The notes under the pieces are model-generated. The model was not told the origin of the DNA. It did no database searches and was given only the letters and a program-made list of their open reading frames with translations. Shown piece by piece: positions 1 to 7,245 of a stretch of DNA of 64,000 nt. The stretch's first letter is position 1, and each line of letters starts with the position of its first letter. A program made the position numbers and the translations under genes. The stretch spans positions 1 through 64,000 of IMG/VR virus record IMGVR_UViG_3300037222_000116; one strand, given 5' to 3'. This DNA comes from a virus.

Positions 1-121
1 CGACGCGCTTCGCGGACGGATGCGAAGCCTCGCCCGAGGCACGCGCCACTGCATCGACGAAGCGGACCAGCGTGCGCAGGCTGTAGCGCGGGCGCTTGGC
101 GTCACCAAGGAGAACGCATGA
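1..121 (+). CDS. 3' end of an unidentified gene (5' truncated by window)
   Basis: The reading frame starting at base 2 is open from the window edge for 39 codons and stops at TGA 119-121. Its stop overlaps the next start as ATGA, the translational coupling used throughout this region. The visible C-terminus is charged and probably helical (it ends ARALGVTKENA). Too little is left to assign a function. Confidence 0.6.
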   Translation, partial: DALRGRMRSLARGTRHCIDEADQRAQAVARALGVTKENA

Positions 122-252
122 GCGCCGGAATGAATGCTTGTACCTGCGGCCATGCTCCCGAAGATCACGGCGGTGACAAAGAGAATCCCGGCTCGACGGC
201 CTGTGTCGAGTGTGAATGCATCGCCTACGAAGAGATCGAAGATGAAGAATAG
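118..252 (+). CDS. small Cys-rich protein, 44 aa
   Basis: A 44-residue frame begins at ATG 118 with a good ribosome site (AAGGAG, 107-112) and ends at TAG 250-252. It holds CTCGH near the N-terminus and CVECEC near residue 30, so a small zinc-binding knuckle is likely, and it ends in an acidic tail (EEIEDEE). It overlaps the gene before it by ATGA and the gene after it by 11 bp, consistent with one operon. Function unknown. Confidence 0.6.
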   Translation: MSAGMNACTCGHAPEDHGGDKENPGSTACVECECIAYEEIEDEE

Positions 253-595
253 CGAGCGGCTGTCCGCTGTGGCATGCGCCGACTGCGGTTGTCTCAAGAC
301 CAACCACAAGAACGGCCTTGGCACCTGCGTTCATTGCGGGATCGAATGCACGAGGTTCCGAAGCGTAGCCTCGACAGAGACACCGACGCACAAGTCGTGG
401 CTGCGAGGCTATGCTGCGGCCCTTGCTGCGATGCAGCGACTCTGTAATGAGTCGTCGACTGTATGCAGTCTCATGGTTGCTGACGGGCTCACCTTGCGAG
501 ACTTCCGACGGGCGGGCGTCGAGGATTTTGACATGACAGAGCTTCGTCACGCGGCTCGCGGTGACACGCCGATGGCTCGTGCAGCACGGCGTTGA
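242..595 (+). CDS. zinc-ribbon protein, 117 aa, function unknown
   Basis: The ATG at 242 is preferred over an upstream in-frame start at 134 because it places the gene directly after the 44-aa gene. Residues 12-35 contain CADCGC and CVHCGIEC, a four-cysteine zinc-ribbon arrangement. The rest is helical, with no catalytic motif. It is the third member of a short forward operon of Cys-rich small proteins. A nucleic-acid or protein-binding adaptor is possible but unproved. Confidence 0.55.
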   Translation: MKNSERLSAVACADCGCLKTNHKNGLGTCVHCGIECTRFRSVASTETPTHKSWLRGYAAALAAMQRLCNESSTVCSLMVADGLTLRDFRRAGVEDFDMTELRHAARGDTPMARAARR

Positions 596-614
596 ACACT
601 CTGGCCGAGGGTAC

Positions 615-833
615 ATGACCGTGCGGATACCGGGAACGGACATTTGCACTGAAGCTGCGATGGACAACGATCTCAAGCACCGTCTCGCAGCGATGCCTTA
701 CGCGAATCATCTCAAGCCGTGGCAGGCTGAAATGAAGCGGCTTGAAGAACAGGCAATCGAGGCTGCCCGTGCCGAAGCGAAACGCGTCGGGCTGCGCGCC
801 GACGACGTGAAGTCTCGACGGAAACCACGATAA
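615..833 (+). CDS. small charged helical protein, 72 aa
   Basis: The start at ATG 615 is chosen for the GAGG ribosome site at 606-609. The earlier in-frame start at 561 would overlap the preceding gene. Residues 35-72 are strongly helical and charged and end in a basic RRKPR tail. The gene is last in the forward operon and converges on the leftward hydrolase gene 16 bp away. No family recognised. Confidence 0.5.
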   Translation: MTVRIPGTDICTEAAMDNDLKHRLAAMPYANHLKPWQAEMKRLEEQAIEAARAEAKRVGLRADDVKSRRKPR

Positions 834-848
834 CCTCTCTTTACAGAG

Positions 849-1388
849 CTAGGCTGCTCGCGGCGTATGCCACAGCTCGAAGCGACCAACCGTTGCCAGC
901 GGCCTCTCGCCGCGAGCCTGCCACCGAGAACGAATCGTGTCAGCGTCGTCGTGGTAGGGCGCGAAACGCTTTAGCTCCGGGCGCGTCTTACGATTTGCTC
1001 TATAGATTGCTCCGAGCTTGGCAGCTTTGTCCTGCTGGTCAGGCTCGAAGTACGAAGTCGCCGCGCCTGTCGGATCGTCCTTCAGCGGCGATTGCAGAAT
1101 TCGTTTCGCAAGGTGGTAATCCCGAGCAACAGGCGTCTGAATCGACGCGAACGGCGGCGATCCGCCGTGCTGCTCTCGCCACGGGAACTCCATCGCGTAG
1201 ATCGTCGTGTGCGACTTGCGGGCTCTGTTCCTGACGACCCAGCCAACCGCCAATCGCTCAGCCTCGCTATAGTTCCCGGCTTCGCTTTGCAACACATGCG
1301 CGAGCGCTTCGATTTCAAGATCGAACGGGTTGGTGGCGACGGGTGCTGACAGTGCGTCACCCAATGCCCCGTACATGCAGATGGGCAT
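849..1388 (-). CDS. SleB-like cell-wall hydrolase (Hydrolase_2 type), candidate endolysin
   Basis: This 179-aa protein has the SleB/CwlJ layout: a helix with the likely catalytic Glu in LQSEAGN (residues 33-39), then VGWVVRNRA, then the loop EFPWREQHGGSPPF. Proteins of this family cleave peptidoglycan, so endolysis or virion entry is the probable role. There is no signal peptide. The N-terminus carries MYGALGDA, one of the recurring MxGA motifs of this window. It is paralogous to the membrane-anchored hydrolase at 1948-2697; both share SEAG, MEFPWREQ and a VGRFE(L/F) terminus. Its start overlaps the stop of the next upstream gene. Confidence 0.75.
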   Translation of the reverse strand: MPICMYGALGDALSAPVATNPFDLEIEALAHVLQSEAGNYSEAERLAVGWVVRNRARKSHTTIYAMEFPWREQHGGSPPFASIQTPVARDYHLAKRILQSPLKDDPTGAATSYFEPDQQDKAAKLGAIYRANRKTRPELKRFAPYHDDADTIRSRWQARGERPLATVGRFELWHTPRAA

Positions 1389-1588
1389 TACGCACCACCC
1401 TTGAAGACAGGCGGATCGACAGCAAGCAGCAAACCGTCAGCGCCATAGCGCATGACACACACCTGCTCGGCGTCCTCCATGACAATCAGACCGCCATCGC
1501 CAGCGCCATGCCGAACGATGACGTTCATCACGTCGCCGTAGTCGCGCTCGATCTGCGTAGCCGCCTCGTGAAAGCGACGAGCGCTCAT
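1388..1588 (-). CDS. unidentified small protein, 66 aa
   Basis: The ATG at 1588 has a ribosome site (GAGGA, 8 nt upstream), so it is preferred to the longer frame from 1705, which overlaps the neighbouring gene. The product is a compact alpha/beta protein (IVMEDAEQVCVMRY) without recognisable motifs. It sits between the two genes of the lysis-like cluster with overlaps at both ends, so it is co-transcribed with them. Confidence 0.5.
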   Translation of the reverse strand: MSARRFHEAATQIERDYGDVMNVIVRHGAGDGGLIVMEDAEQVCVMRYGADGLLLAVDPPVFKGGA

Positions 1589-1944
1589 CGCCGTTTCCTC
1601 CCTCGTCGGCGTGCTGCGGCCAATGGCCCTTGCGGTCGTCCTGAGAAGCCCTCGATGTTGCAAGACACGTAGTAGTTGCCATCGGCGTGCTTGTACTCGG
1701 AGCATTGGTACAAAGGCATGCGCCCGTCATCGCAGACGACATCGACCATGGACAGTCCGACCTGAGCCATCGCCCTCGCGCGTTCACGAGCGTCGTGCCA
1801 TCCCTGCGGCGAGAACGGAAAGCTGTCCTCGCCGCGCGACACGCCACCAACGCGCAACGTACAGCCACAAGCTCCCGGCTTGAGCTTGACGTTCGACTCA
1901 TCGGCGGCGTCGTGTTCGAGAAGCCTGAAGCGATTGCGAGCCAT
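1585..1944 (-). CDS. unidentified protein with polybasic C-terminus, 119 aa
   Basis: The frame ends in AAARRRGRKRR, the type of basic tail repeated in many small proteins of this window. The middle part has several cysteines (CGCTL, YQCSE, VSCN) and a helix. It overlaps the following gene as ATGA. A virion or nucleic-acid-associated role is plausible from the tail alone; nothing else identifies it. Confidence 0.5.
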   Translation of the reverse strand: MARNRFRLLEHDAADESNVKLKPGACGCTLRVGGVSRGEDSFPFSPQGWHDARERARAMAQVGLSMVDVVCDDGRMPLYQCSEYKHADGNYYVSCNIEGFSGRPQGPLAAARRRGRKRR

Positions 1945-1947
1945 TGC

Positions 1948-2697
1948 CTACACCGCCTTCCGGTAGAACTCGAACCGACCGACGTTGGCGACGCGGACTT
2001 CACCACCGCGAGTCCAATCAGCACGCACTTGCGCGAGCGACTTGTTGTAGTTCCAGAAGCGCCCGTAGTTGAGCAACTTGGTCGTTCCCTTCTGCGGACC
2101 CCACATCACAGGCGGCTGCACACCGGGATGCGCCTTGCGATATGCCTTCGTGTACTCGGGGTGCGCGGCGCGAAACAACCGTCCGTACTCCACGAAGTCG
2201 TCCTGCTCGCCGGGAGCGAAGAACGAGGTCGCGCCGCCCGTCGGATCGTTGCTGCTTTGCAGCACAGCCATCGCCAGCAAGCGATCGGCGACGCTTGGCG
2301 GCTTGCTCGATGCGAACGGGGGATTGCTACCACTCTGCTCACGCCACGGGAATTCCATCCGGTGCAAATCGCCACCAAAAGCAGCCGCGGCCCGGTTGAC
2401 AGCCGTGTGCGCGACCCAGAGCCTCTCCAGCTCAGACCCCTTCGCACCCGCCTCACTGGCGATTACGTGTGCGAGGGCCTCGGCGTTGGCTGCATTCGCT
2501 TCGACGGGACCATGCGTAGGTGCGATCGGCGGTTCCGTCTGCACAGGCGGCAGCGGTATCTCAGGACGTCGGCGTGGCGGCTGACGAACCGCACCGCGCG
2601 CGAGTCGCTCGATGCCAATGAACGCGAGCCCGGCCCCAAGAAGAAGGACCGGCCACGCGGGAACTTGTGAAGGGCGCATCGACACACCGAGAGCCAT
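1948..2697 (-). CDS. membrane-anchored SleB-like cell-wall hydrolase
   Basis: This is a 249-aa paralog of the hydrolase at 849-1388. Residues 14-29 are a hydrophobic segment (PVLLLGAGLAFIG), followed by a Pro-rich linker to about residue 65 and then the hydrolase domain with IASEAGA (likely catalytic Glu), VAHTAVNRAA and MEFPWREQSGSNPPF. The anchor suggests a virion-membrane or host-membrane lytic enzyme, with the shorter paralog as the soluble form. It begins MALG, as do two other genes at 19 kb. Confidence 0.7.
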   Translation of the reverse strand: MALGVSMRPSQVPAWPVLLLGAGLAFIGIERLARGAVRQPPRRRPEIPLPPVQTEPPIAPTHGPVEANAANAEALAHVIASEAGAKGSELERLWVAHTAVNRAAAAFGGDLHRMEFPWREQSGSNPPFASSKPPSVADRLLAMAVLQSSNDPTGGATSFFAPGEQDDFVEYGRLFRAAHPEYTKAYRKAHPGVQPPVMWGPQKGTTKLLNYGRFWNYNKSLAQVRADWTRGGEVRVANVGRFEFYRKAV

Positions 2698-2715
2698 CCT
2701 ACAGCAAGAGCACCA

Positions 2716-3114
2716 TCAGTGCGCGGTGTCGAGGAGCATCTGCGCGAGCTGGACGGCGGTGCCGTCGTCACCAATCAGCATGAGACGACCACGACTGCCG
2801 TTGGTCAGATGAACGGCGCAGGTGGGGTGCAGGACGTCGTCAGTCACGACGAGATCAAACGCCGCGCCGCCGCTCTTGGCGAGCACCTCGCGGATGCTGT
2901 CCTCGTCACAGACGAGCATGTACGACGTGAAGAGGTCGGCGTCGACGAGTCGCTTGACGACGCGACGCGCACGTTCCTTGTCGAGCATCGCCACGAGCAA
3001 ACGCTTCCCACTCGGTGACGCAACGGCTGCACGCAGCATCCGATGCGCCGCAGCATTTTCGAGCCTTGATCCGCGTACATCGACAGCAACATTGCCCGTG
3101 ATTGGACTGTCCAT
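2716..3114 (-). CDS. unidentified alpha/beta protein, 132 aa
   Basis: The start at 3114 (MDSPITGN) has a strong AAGGAG site eight bases upstream; the longer frame to 3153 would overlap the next gene. The sequence alternates strands and helices (RLLVAMLD, FDLVVTDD, RGRLMLIGDD), like a Rossmann or receiver-like fold, but there is no nucleotide-binding or phospho-acceptor signature that I can trust. It belongs to the leftward virion/lysis operon. Confidence 0.5.
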   Translation of the reverse strand: MDSPITGNVAVDVRGSRLENAAAHRMLRAAVASPSGKRLLVAMLDKERARRVVKRLVDADLFTSYMLVCDEDSIREVLAKSGGAAFDLVVTDDVLHPTCAVHLTNGSRGRLMLIGDDGTAVQLAQMLLDTAH

Positions 3115-3118
3115 GGGA

Positions 3119-3436
3119 CTACTCCTTCTCCTCCCTCGCCTTGAACACTGCAACGGGCCTGCCGTTGTCGAGGTGCTGCACGAGGGTCACGAGGCTGTTG
3201 GTGTTGTCGGCGAGCGCCGCCTGATATTCTTTGATCACCGCCTTGTAGTCCTCAATTCGCGCATCGGCTGCGGCCTTGGTCGCCGTGGCAGTCGCGTCGT
3301 TGAGCTGATTCTGCCGCTTGTAGAGCAGGTACACGGCGTAGCCCATGGCGAGCAGGATGACACCGACGATGCCTTGCTGAAGGACAATCGAGCCAGCGGA
3401 CTCCCAGATGGACGGCGGCACTGCGATCGGAGGCAT
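3119..3436 (-). CDS. single-TM plus coiled-coil protein, holin-like candidate
   Basis: In this 105-aa protein residues 15-40 form one long hydrophobic helix (GIVGVILLAMGYAVYLLY), followed by a charged coiled-coil to about residue 85 and an acidic KAREEKE end. This architecture is common in phage holins, spanins and membrane-tethered virion proteins. It lies five bases from its neighbour in the cluster that holds two cell-wall hydrolases, which favours a lysis role. A minor virion membrane protein is the alternative. Confidence 0.45.
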   Translation of the reverse strand: MPPIAVPPSIWESAGSIVLQQGIVGVILLAMGYAVYLLYKRQNQLNDATATATKAAADARIEDYKAVIKEYQAALADNTNSLVTLVQHLDNGRPVAVFKAREEKE

Positions 3437-3445
3437 GCGAAGCTC

Positions 3446-3973
3446 CTAGAGCCGCGTCGGCGACGAGGAGGACACAGACGCGCGGGTGAACGCATAGGCG
3501 AGCACACCGCCTCCCAGCGCGATGAAGAGCGCGGCTGCCACACCGAGGCGTGGTGGCGGGGGCGGCGGCGTGTAAGGCTCGGGAGGAGGCGGGGGTGGCG
3601 GCGTCGTCGAGACATTGTTGTCGCCATCGAAGACGAGGTTGGTCCTCGACGTCCAGAATTCAGTTCCGGGGGAAGGCCCTGCCGCTGGCACGAGCCGAAA
3701 GTTCGCAACCGTCGGCGGGGTACGCAGGATGCCGCTGCGCAGCCGTGTCGGCTGCTGTGCGACGTTGGGACGCAAGAACTTGAAGACGCGTGTTCCAGCC
3801 GGAATGAAGACACGCACCCACTCAATCGTGCGTCCAGTCTTGGGGTCGCGGGACGGACCTCCCGTCACGGTTTCGCCGAGGTCCAACGTTACGCCGCCAT
3901 CGACCACCAGCGCAGCAGCGTCGTAGGAAGGACGCGTGAGCAAAGACGTCCGAACGCGTGTTTGAGCAAGCAT
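3446..3973 (-). CDS. virion-like protein with Pro-rich linker and C-terminal TM
   Basis: This 175-aa protein has a beta-rich N-terminal half (residues 20-115), two runs of seven and six prolines around 120-140, and one TM helix near the end (GVAAALFIALGGGVLAYAF). The layout is a globular head on a rigid stalk with a C-terminal anchor, as in membrane-anchored spikes of internal-membrane viruses. That role is inference; no sequence family was recognised. Confidence 0.45.
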   Translation of the reverse strand: MLAQTRVRTSLLTRPSYDAAALVVDGGVTLDLGETVTGGPSRDPKTGRTIEWVRVFIPAGTRVFKFLRPNVAQQPTRLRSGILRTPPTVANFRLVPAAGPSPGTEFWTSRTNLVFDGDNNVSTTPPPPPPPEPYTPPPPPPRLGVAAALFIALGGGVLAYAFTRASVSSSSPTRL

Positions 3974-3988
3974 GATGCCTCTACCCTC

Positions 3989-4480
3989 TCACGCCGACGC
4001 GGCTCTTGTCGAACGCGCGCTGTTCCGGTAGTACTTCACGAAGTCGGCGTAGGTCGTGTTGGTCAGGGCGTGCGGGCGCACGAGCTGGATGTCTCGTACA
4101 GCATCCTCACCGGGCTTGCCGTTGAGGACCATTGCCAACCCAGCCACGAGGCCGCTCCGATTGCGGCCTTGAGCACACGTCACCAGAACTCGTTTCCCGC
4201 CGCGAACGCAGGCGGCGACGTGTGCAGCAGCTTGCAAGCCTCGATTGGCGATGTCGACGGTGATCTGACAATCGTCGAGTGGCACACGGACTACCTGCAC
4301 GCCGGGGAACATGCGGTGGTCGGGCTGGTATTCCATGGCGCAGAGAACAACTACGTGAAAGCCGTGCGCGCCGATGGTTGGGTTGTGGGGAGCACTCCCC
4401 ATGTAGAGCTTGCTGCCGACGCGGGTTGCGTCGATGCTCCCGAAGGCCGGAAGGGGAAACGTCACCGTCCGCAGCCACAC
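3989..4480 (-). CDS. dual-specificity protein phosphatase-like
   Basis: The 163-aa protein carries the PTP/DSP loop CAQGRNRSG at residues 102-110, matching Cx5R(S/T). Cys102 would be the nucleophile and Arg108 the phosphate-binding residue. The usual preceding His is replaced by Thr. LDD at 68-70 may supply the general acid. The size is that of a minimal DSP. It lies in the leftward virion/lysis operon, overlapping the next gene by 19 bp. It may act on phosphoproteins, RNA 5' ends or nucleotides; substrate unknown. Confidence 0.7.
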   Translation of the reverse strand: MWLRTVTFPLPAFGSIDATRVGSKLYMGSAPHNPTIGAHGFHVVVLCAMEYQPDHRMFPGVQVVRVPLDDCQITVDIANRGLQAAAHVAACVRGGKRVLVTCAQGRNRSGLVAGLAMVLNGKPGEDAVRDIQLVRPHALTNTTYADFVKYYRNSARSTRAASA

Positions 4481-4674
4481 CCGCCGAGCTTGCGCCCCGC
4501 GACGCGTGAGAAGTCGAGGCCGCGCATCTCGCGCGAGCCACGCAACGGTTGCTGTGGACCTCGCGATCCATTCGACTTGTCGCTGCTCACAGCAGCAGCA
4601 ATGCCCGCACCAGCAGCGATCAGCGCGCCGACGATGCCAAGACCGATTCCGACTTTCGCTCCTGTCGATGCCAT
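4462..4674 (-). CDS. small membrane protein, 70 aa
   Basis: The start at 4674 (MASTGAKV) follows a GAGG site by nine bases. Residues 6-30 are a Gly/Ala-rich hydrophobic helix (GIGLGIVGALIAAGAGIAAAV), followed by a short Arg-rich tail ending KLGGCGCGR. It is a probable virion-membrane or holin-like peptide. It overlaps the phosphatase gene start, so the two are coupled. Confidence 0.5.
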   Translation of the reverse strand: MASTGAKVGIGLGIVGALIAAGAGIAAAVSSDKSNGSRGPQQPLRGSREMRGLDFSRVAGRKLGGCGCGR

Positions 4675-4721
4675 CTTCTCAATCCTCTCTGGCAAGCGGC
4701 ACGCGCCTGCTACGAACCGTC

Positions 4722-5774
4722 TCAGCTTCCTTCGTCAGCGTCTTCGAGTATATCGCCCTGCTGCTGGACAATCGAGGACTCGATCGGCGTCAGGCCCGTC
4801 TCGGCGTCGACGGGAGCCTTGATGACGCGCGCCTTGCGCTTCTTGCGGCGCTTCTTGGGAGGAGCCATGAGCATGCGCGGTTCGTCGTCGTAGCCGTCGT
4901 CGTCGCCGTAGCCTGCGTCGCGTTCGCGCGGATCGAACATCTCGCGGCGGGATGATTGCTCGCGCTGATCCTTGCGACCGAAGTACCACGTCGCCACACC
5001 CACGCCGACAGTCAATGCCGTCGTCACGCCGCCGCCGATCCAGAGCCACTTGGACTTTGAATCTTCGACGTCTCCGCTCGGTTCCCCGGCGTCGTTCAAG
5101 CCTCGTGACGAGAAAAAATCATCGAGGATCTCGTCGAGGGCATTGGCCTCGGCGAAGACGACCTTGGGGGCCTGCTGGTCGAGCGGCACGTCGAGCATAC
5201 GGAGCTTCTCGCCCTCGGAGATCGGCCATGCCGTGCCACCACAGTAGTAGATCAGCCTGAGCAGGCTCAGGTTGTGCGGCGAGGGGCTCGTCTCCCGCGT
5301 CCCGGCGCGCGCGAACGGAGCGAGCTGGTCGAGCAAGAACTTGAACTGGTCGCGGGCCTTGACGCCGAAGGGCTTGTTGTCGCTCGTGACGCCGAGCGGC
5401 ACAAACGCGTTCTCACGCCACAGCTCTCTGAGCACGTTGTCGGTGACGTGGGCTCGCTTGTCGACGCCCGCGATGTACGCGCGCCCGTGCATGATGGCTT
5501 CGGGCGTGAAGTTGACCTCGTCGTCCCCCGGCGAGCAGCCACCGAACATCCCGAGCGACCTCGGGGCGTCCTCGGGGACCATGATGCCTGCCGCCTTCGC
5601 GGCGTCTCGAATGATCGCCTCCAGCTCACTCTGCTTCATGCGCAGGAGGCGATAGCTATCGAGCACGACGCAAGGCACACCACCGTTGGCCGCGAGGTTG
5701 ACGATGCGTCGGTACGCGTGGTTCACCAACTCACGACCGCGAGCGATGAACGGGAGGACGTATCCAGCTTGCAT
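4722..5774 (-). CDS. unidentified 350-aa protein with one TM
   Basis: Residues 1-230 form a soluble mixed alpha/beta domain with no recognised motif. A TM helix follows at about 243-262 (GGGVTTALTVGVGVATWYF), then a Lys/Arg-rich stretch (APPKKRRKKRKA) and an acidic end. The ATG at 5774 is only two bases from an 18-bp operator-like element (5777-5794), so either translation is leaderless or the true start lies further in. It is the first gene of a leftward transcription unit. Probable virion or membrane-associated protein. Confidence 0.5.
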   Translation of the reverse strand: MQAGYVLPFIARGRELVNHAYRRIVNLAANGGVPCVVLDSYRLLRMKQSELEAIIRDAAKAAGIMVPEDAPRSLGMFGGCSPGDDEVNFTPEAIMHGRAYIAGVDKRAHVTDNVLRELWRENAFVPLGVTSDNKPFGVKARDQFKFLLDQLAPFARAGTRETSPSPHNLSLLRLIYYCGGTAWPISEGEKLRMLDVPLDQQAPKVVFAEANALDEILDDFFSSRGLNDAGEPSGDVEDSKSKWLWIGGGVTTALTVGVGVATWYFGRKDQREQSSRREMFDPRERDAGYGDDDGYDDEPRMLMAPPKKRRKKRKARVIKAPVDAETGLTPIESSIVQQQGDILEDADEGS

Positions 5775-5776
5775 TG

Positions 5777-5794
5777 TGTAGCGAGCCTACCACA
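5777..5794 (-). promoter_or_regulatory. operator variant upstream of the 350-aa gene
   Basis: On the top strand the site reads TGTAGCG-AGCC-TACCACA, matching the window-wide TGTAGCA-N4-TGCTACA consensus at 6 of 7 and 5 of 7 arm positions with the same 4-bp spacer ending in C. It is divergent from a second copy at 5901-5918. Confidence 0.45.
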
Positions 5795-5807
5795 AGAAGG
5801 GCAGCCG

Positions 5808-5849
5808 CCCGAGGGTTCAGACCGGGGGGAGTAGCCTTTACCCCTCGGG
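5808..5849. repeat. inverted and direct repeats in a divergent intergenic region
   Basis: CCCGAGGG (5808-5815) pairs with CCCTCGGG (5842-5849), and GGGCAGCCGC is directly repeated at 5799 and 5847. The structure lies between two divergent genes and may be a regulator site or a terminator-like hairpin. Confidence 0.4.
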
Positions 5850-5900
5850 CAGCCGCGAAGACAAGACCGTGACAGACCGCACGGGAGATTGCAAGCTCTT

Positions 5901-5918
5901 TGTGGTAGAACTGCAACA
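5901..5918 (+). promoter_or_regulatory. operator variant upstream of the lipoprotein gene
   Basis: TGTGGTA-GAAC-TGCAACA matches the operator consensus with the same spacer length. Its right end runs directly into the AGGAGGAA ribosome site, 14 bases before the lipoprotein ATG. Confidence 0.45.
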
Positions 5919-5932
5919 GGAGGAAACACGTC

Positions 5933-6481
5933 ATGCGCCTTTACATCTTGCTCTTCGCTTCACTCATCGGCTGCACCGGAGACATCACGAGCACCGGCAC
6001 GCCGACGTGCGTCTGCGAGCCAACGGCATGCCCGACCGTCGATGGCGGCGTGGTAACAGCGCCGGATCTCGTTTCTGGAGCGGACGCGCTACCCGTTACT
6101 TCGATCGACATGACGCCGGATGGCTCAAGCAATCCAACTCCTCCTGACATGACACCACCGAACCTGCTAACGCTGCGCGCTGCCTGCGCGACAACCGGAG
6201 GGCAATACAACTTCGGTGTTTGCTGGCGCGAAGGGAACGTCGGCGAAGCGTGTGACGATGTGTGTTCTTCCTACGGAGGGCTCGATGCGCTGCACAGTGC
6301 CCACGATGGTTGTGGCATTGCTACGATGGCGTTCGCGGCGACAGCAACAACATCAAGCAACGGCACGCCATTCGAGGTCATCACCAACGGCAAATGCACA
6401 ACGGCAGACGGCAACCAGTTGCCGCATGGTACTTTGCTTCCACCAACGAACGGACGCTTTGTGTGTGGCTGCCGCGAGTAG
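5933..6481 (+). CDS. secreted lipoprotein with Pro/Asp-rich linker and Cys-rich domain
   Basis: In this 182-aa protein an N-terminal signal peptide ends in a lipobox (ASLIGC, predicted lipidated Cys14). A low-complexity linker with repeated PD, DMTP and PPDM follows to about residue 75. The C-terminal domain has at least eight cysteines, probably disulfide-bonded. Linkers of this kind are frequent in Myxococcota lipoproteins. It is the only forward gene inside a leftward virion block, with its own strong AGGAGGAA site and operator, so it looks like an independently expressed surface protein. Superinfection exclusion or host-surface modification is a guess. Confidence 0.65.
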   Translation: MRLYILLFASLIGCTGDITSTGTPTCVCEPTACPTVDGGVVTAPDLVSGADALPVTSIDMTPDGSSNPTPPDMTPPNLLTLRAACATTGGQYNFGVCWREGNVGEACDDVCSSYGGLDALHSAHDGCGIATMAFAATATTSSNGTPFEVITNGKCTTADGNQLPHGTLLPPTNGRFVCGCRE

Positions 6482-6485
6482 GAAA

Positions 6486-7232
6486 TCAGACGATGACGCG
6501 ATCGAGCGGATCGGCGGCATTCACACCCCAGATCACGGTGTAGCGTGTACGCCCGGCGACAGCGTGTGCGAGGATTTTGATGATGTAGAAGTTCGTGCCG
6601 CCGATCGCTTGTGTGAGACGCCCGAGCTTGATGTTGATGGCGGCAACGTCTTCGACGCCGTAGGCGAGCACTTCCGCAGGGCGATTGACGGAAGTTTGCA
6701 AAGACGCCTGATTCAAGAACTGGTTGATCTCCGTCCGCTGGTCGATCGGAAGGTTCTGCTCTTCGACAGACAGGTAAGGCAAGAAGAGCCCCGAGGTTGT
6801 GTCGAAGAACCACAGCTCGTCGAACTGAAGAACGCGAATGTTCTTCAGCGCCGTGCCTGACGCGCTTCCAGTCGGAAGGTGGGCAATCAGCACCGACAGA
6901 CGCGAGCGGCCATTGCTGTCGTAGGCGGCAGCGTCGACAATCTTGTAGTCACGAAACATCGTGACGCCGTCGCCGCCGAACGGCAATGCCGTGTCGTTGG
7001 CGAAGCGGTCGTTCAGCTCATTGCCGTCCGAGCGCCCGCCGTCGAGATTGCTCACGAGCCCACCGGCTGTGTTGATCTGTCCGATCTGGAAGTAGCGCCG
7101 AGCTGCCCCCGGAGGCAACGGAGCCCCATTCAACTCGTCAACGTACTCGGCGGCGGGCGTCGTGAACCCGCTGACGAGATCGGCTGTGTTGGCTTGCTCT
7201 TCGTAGGTGAGCTGGATGAGTGCCTGTGCCAT
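6486..7232 (-). CDS. predicted virion protein, 248 aa, beta-rich
   Basis: No family recognised. The protein is rich in short strands and Gly/Asn/Asp turns, with no TM or catalytic motif (for example LSVLIAHLPTG, YTVIWGVNAAD). It is preceded by a GAGGA site and lies 13 bp downstream of another beta-rich gene, in the order 8765, 8083, 7246, 6486. The arrangement suggests a capsid or vertex gene cluster. Its 3' end converges on the lipoprotein gene with four bases between stops. Confidence 0.5.
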   Translation of the reverse strand: MAQALIQLTYEEQANTADLVSGFTTPAAEYVDELNGAPLPPGAARRYFQIGQINTAGGLVSNLDGGRSDGNELNDRFANDTALPFGGDGVTMFRDYKIVDAAAYDSNGRSRLSVLIAHLPTGSASGTALKNIRVLQFDELWFFDTTSGLFLPYLSVEEQNLPIDQRTEINQFLNQASLQTSVNRPAEVLAYGVEDVAAINIKLGRLTQAIGGTNFYIIKILAHAVAGRTRYTVIWGVNAADPLDRVIV

Positions 7233-7245
7233 CGGGAATCCTCGC

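Noticed and set aside
2822-4822. 666-codon forward open frame across the leftward block
   Set aside because: It is Arg/Ser-rich without domain structure and lies opposite five well-supported leftward genes with ribosome sites, so it is a GC-rich shadow.
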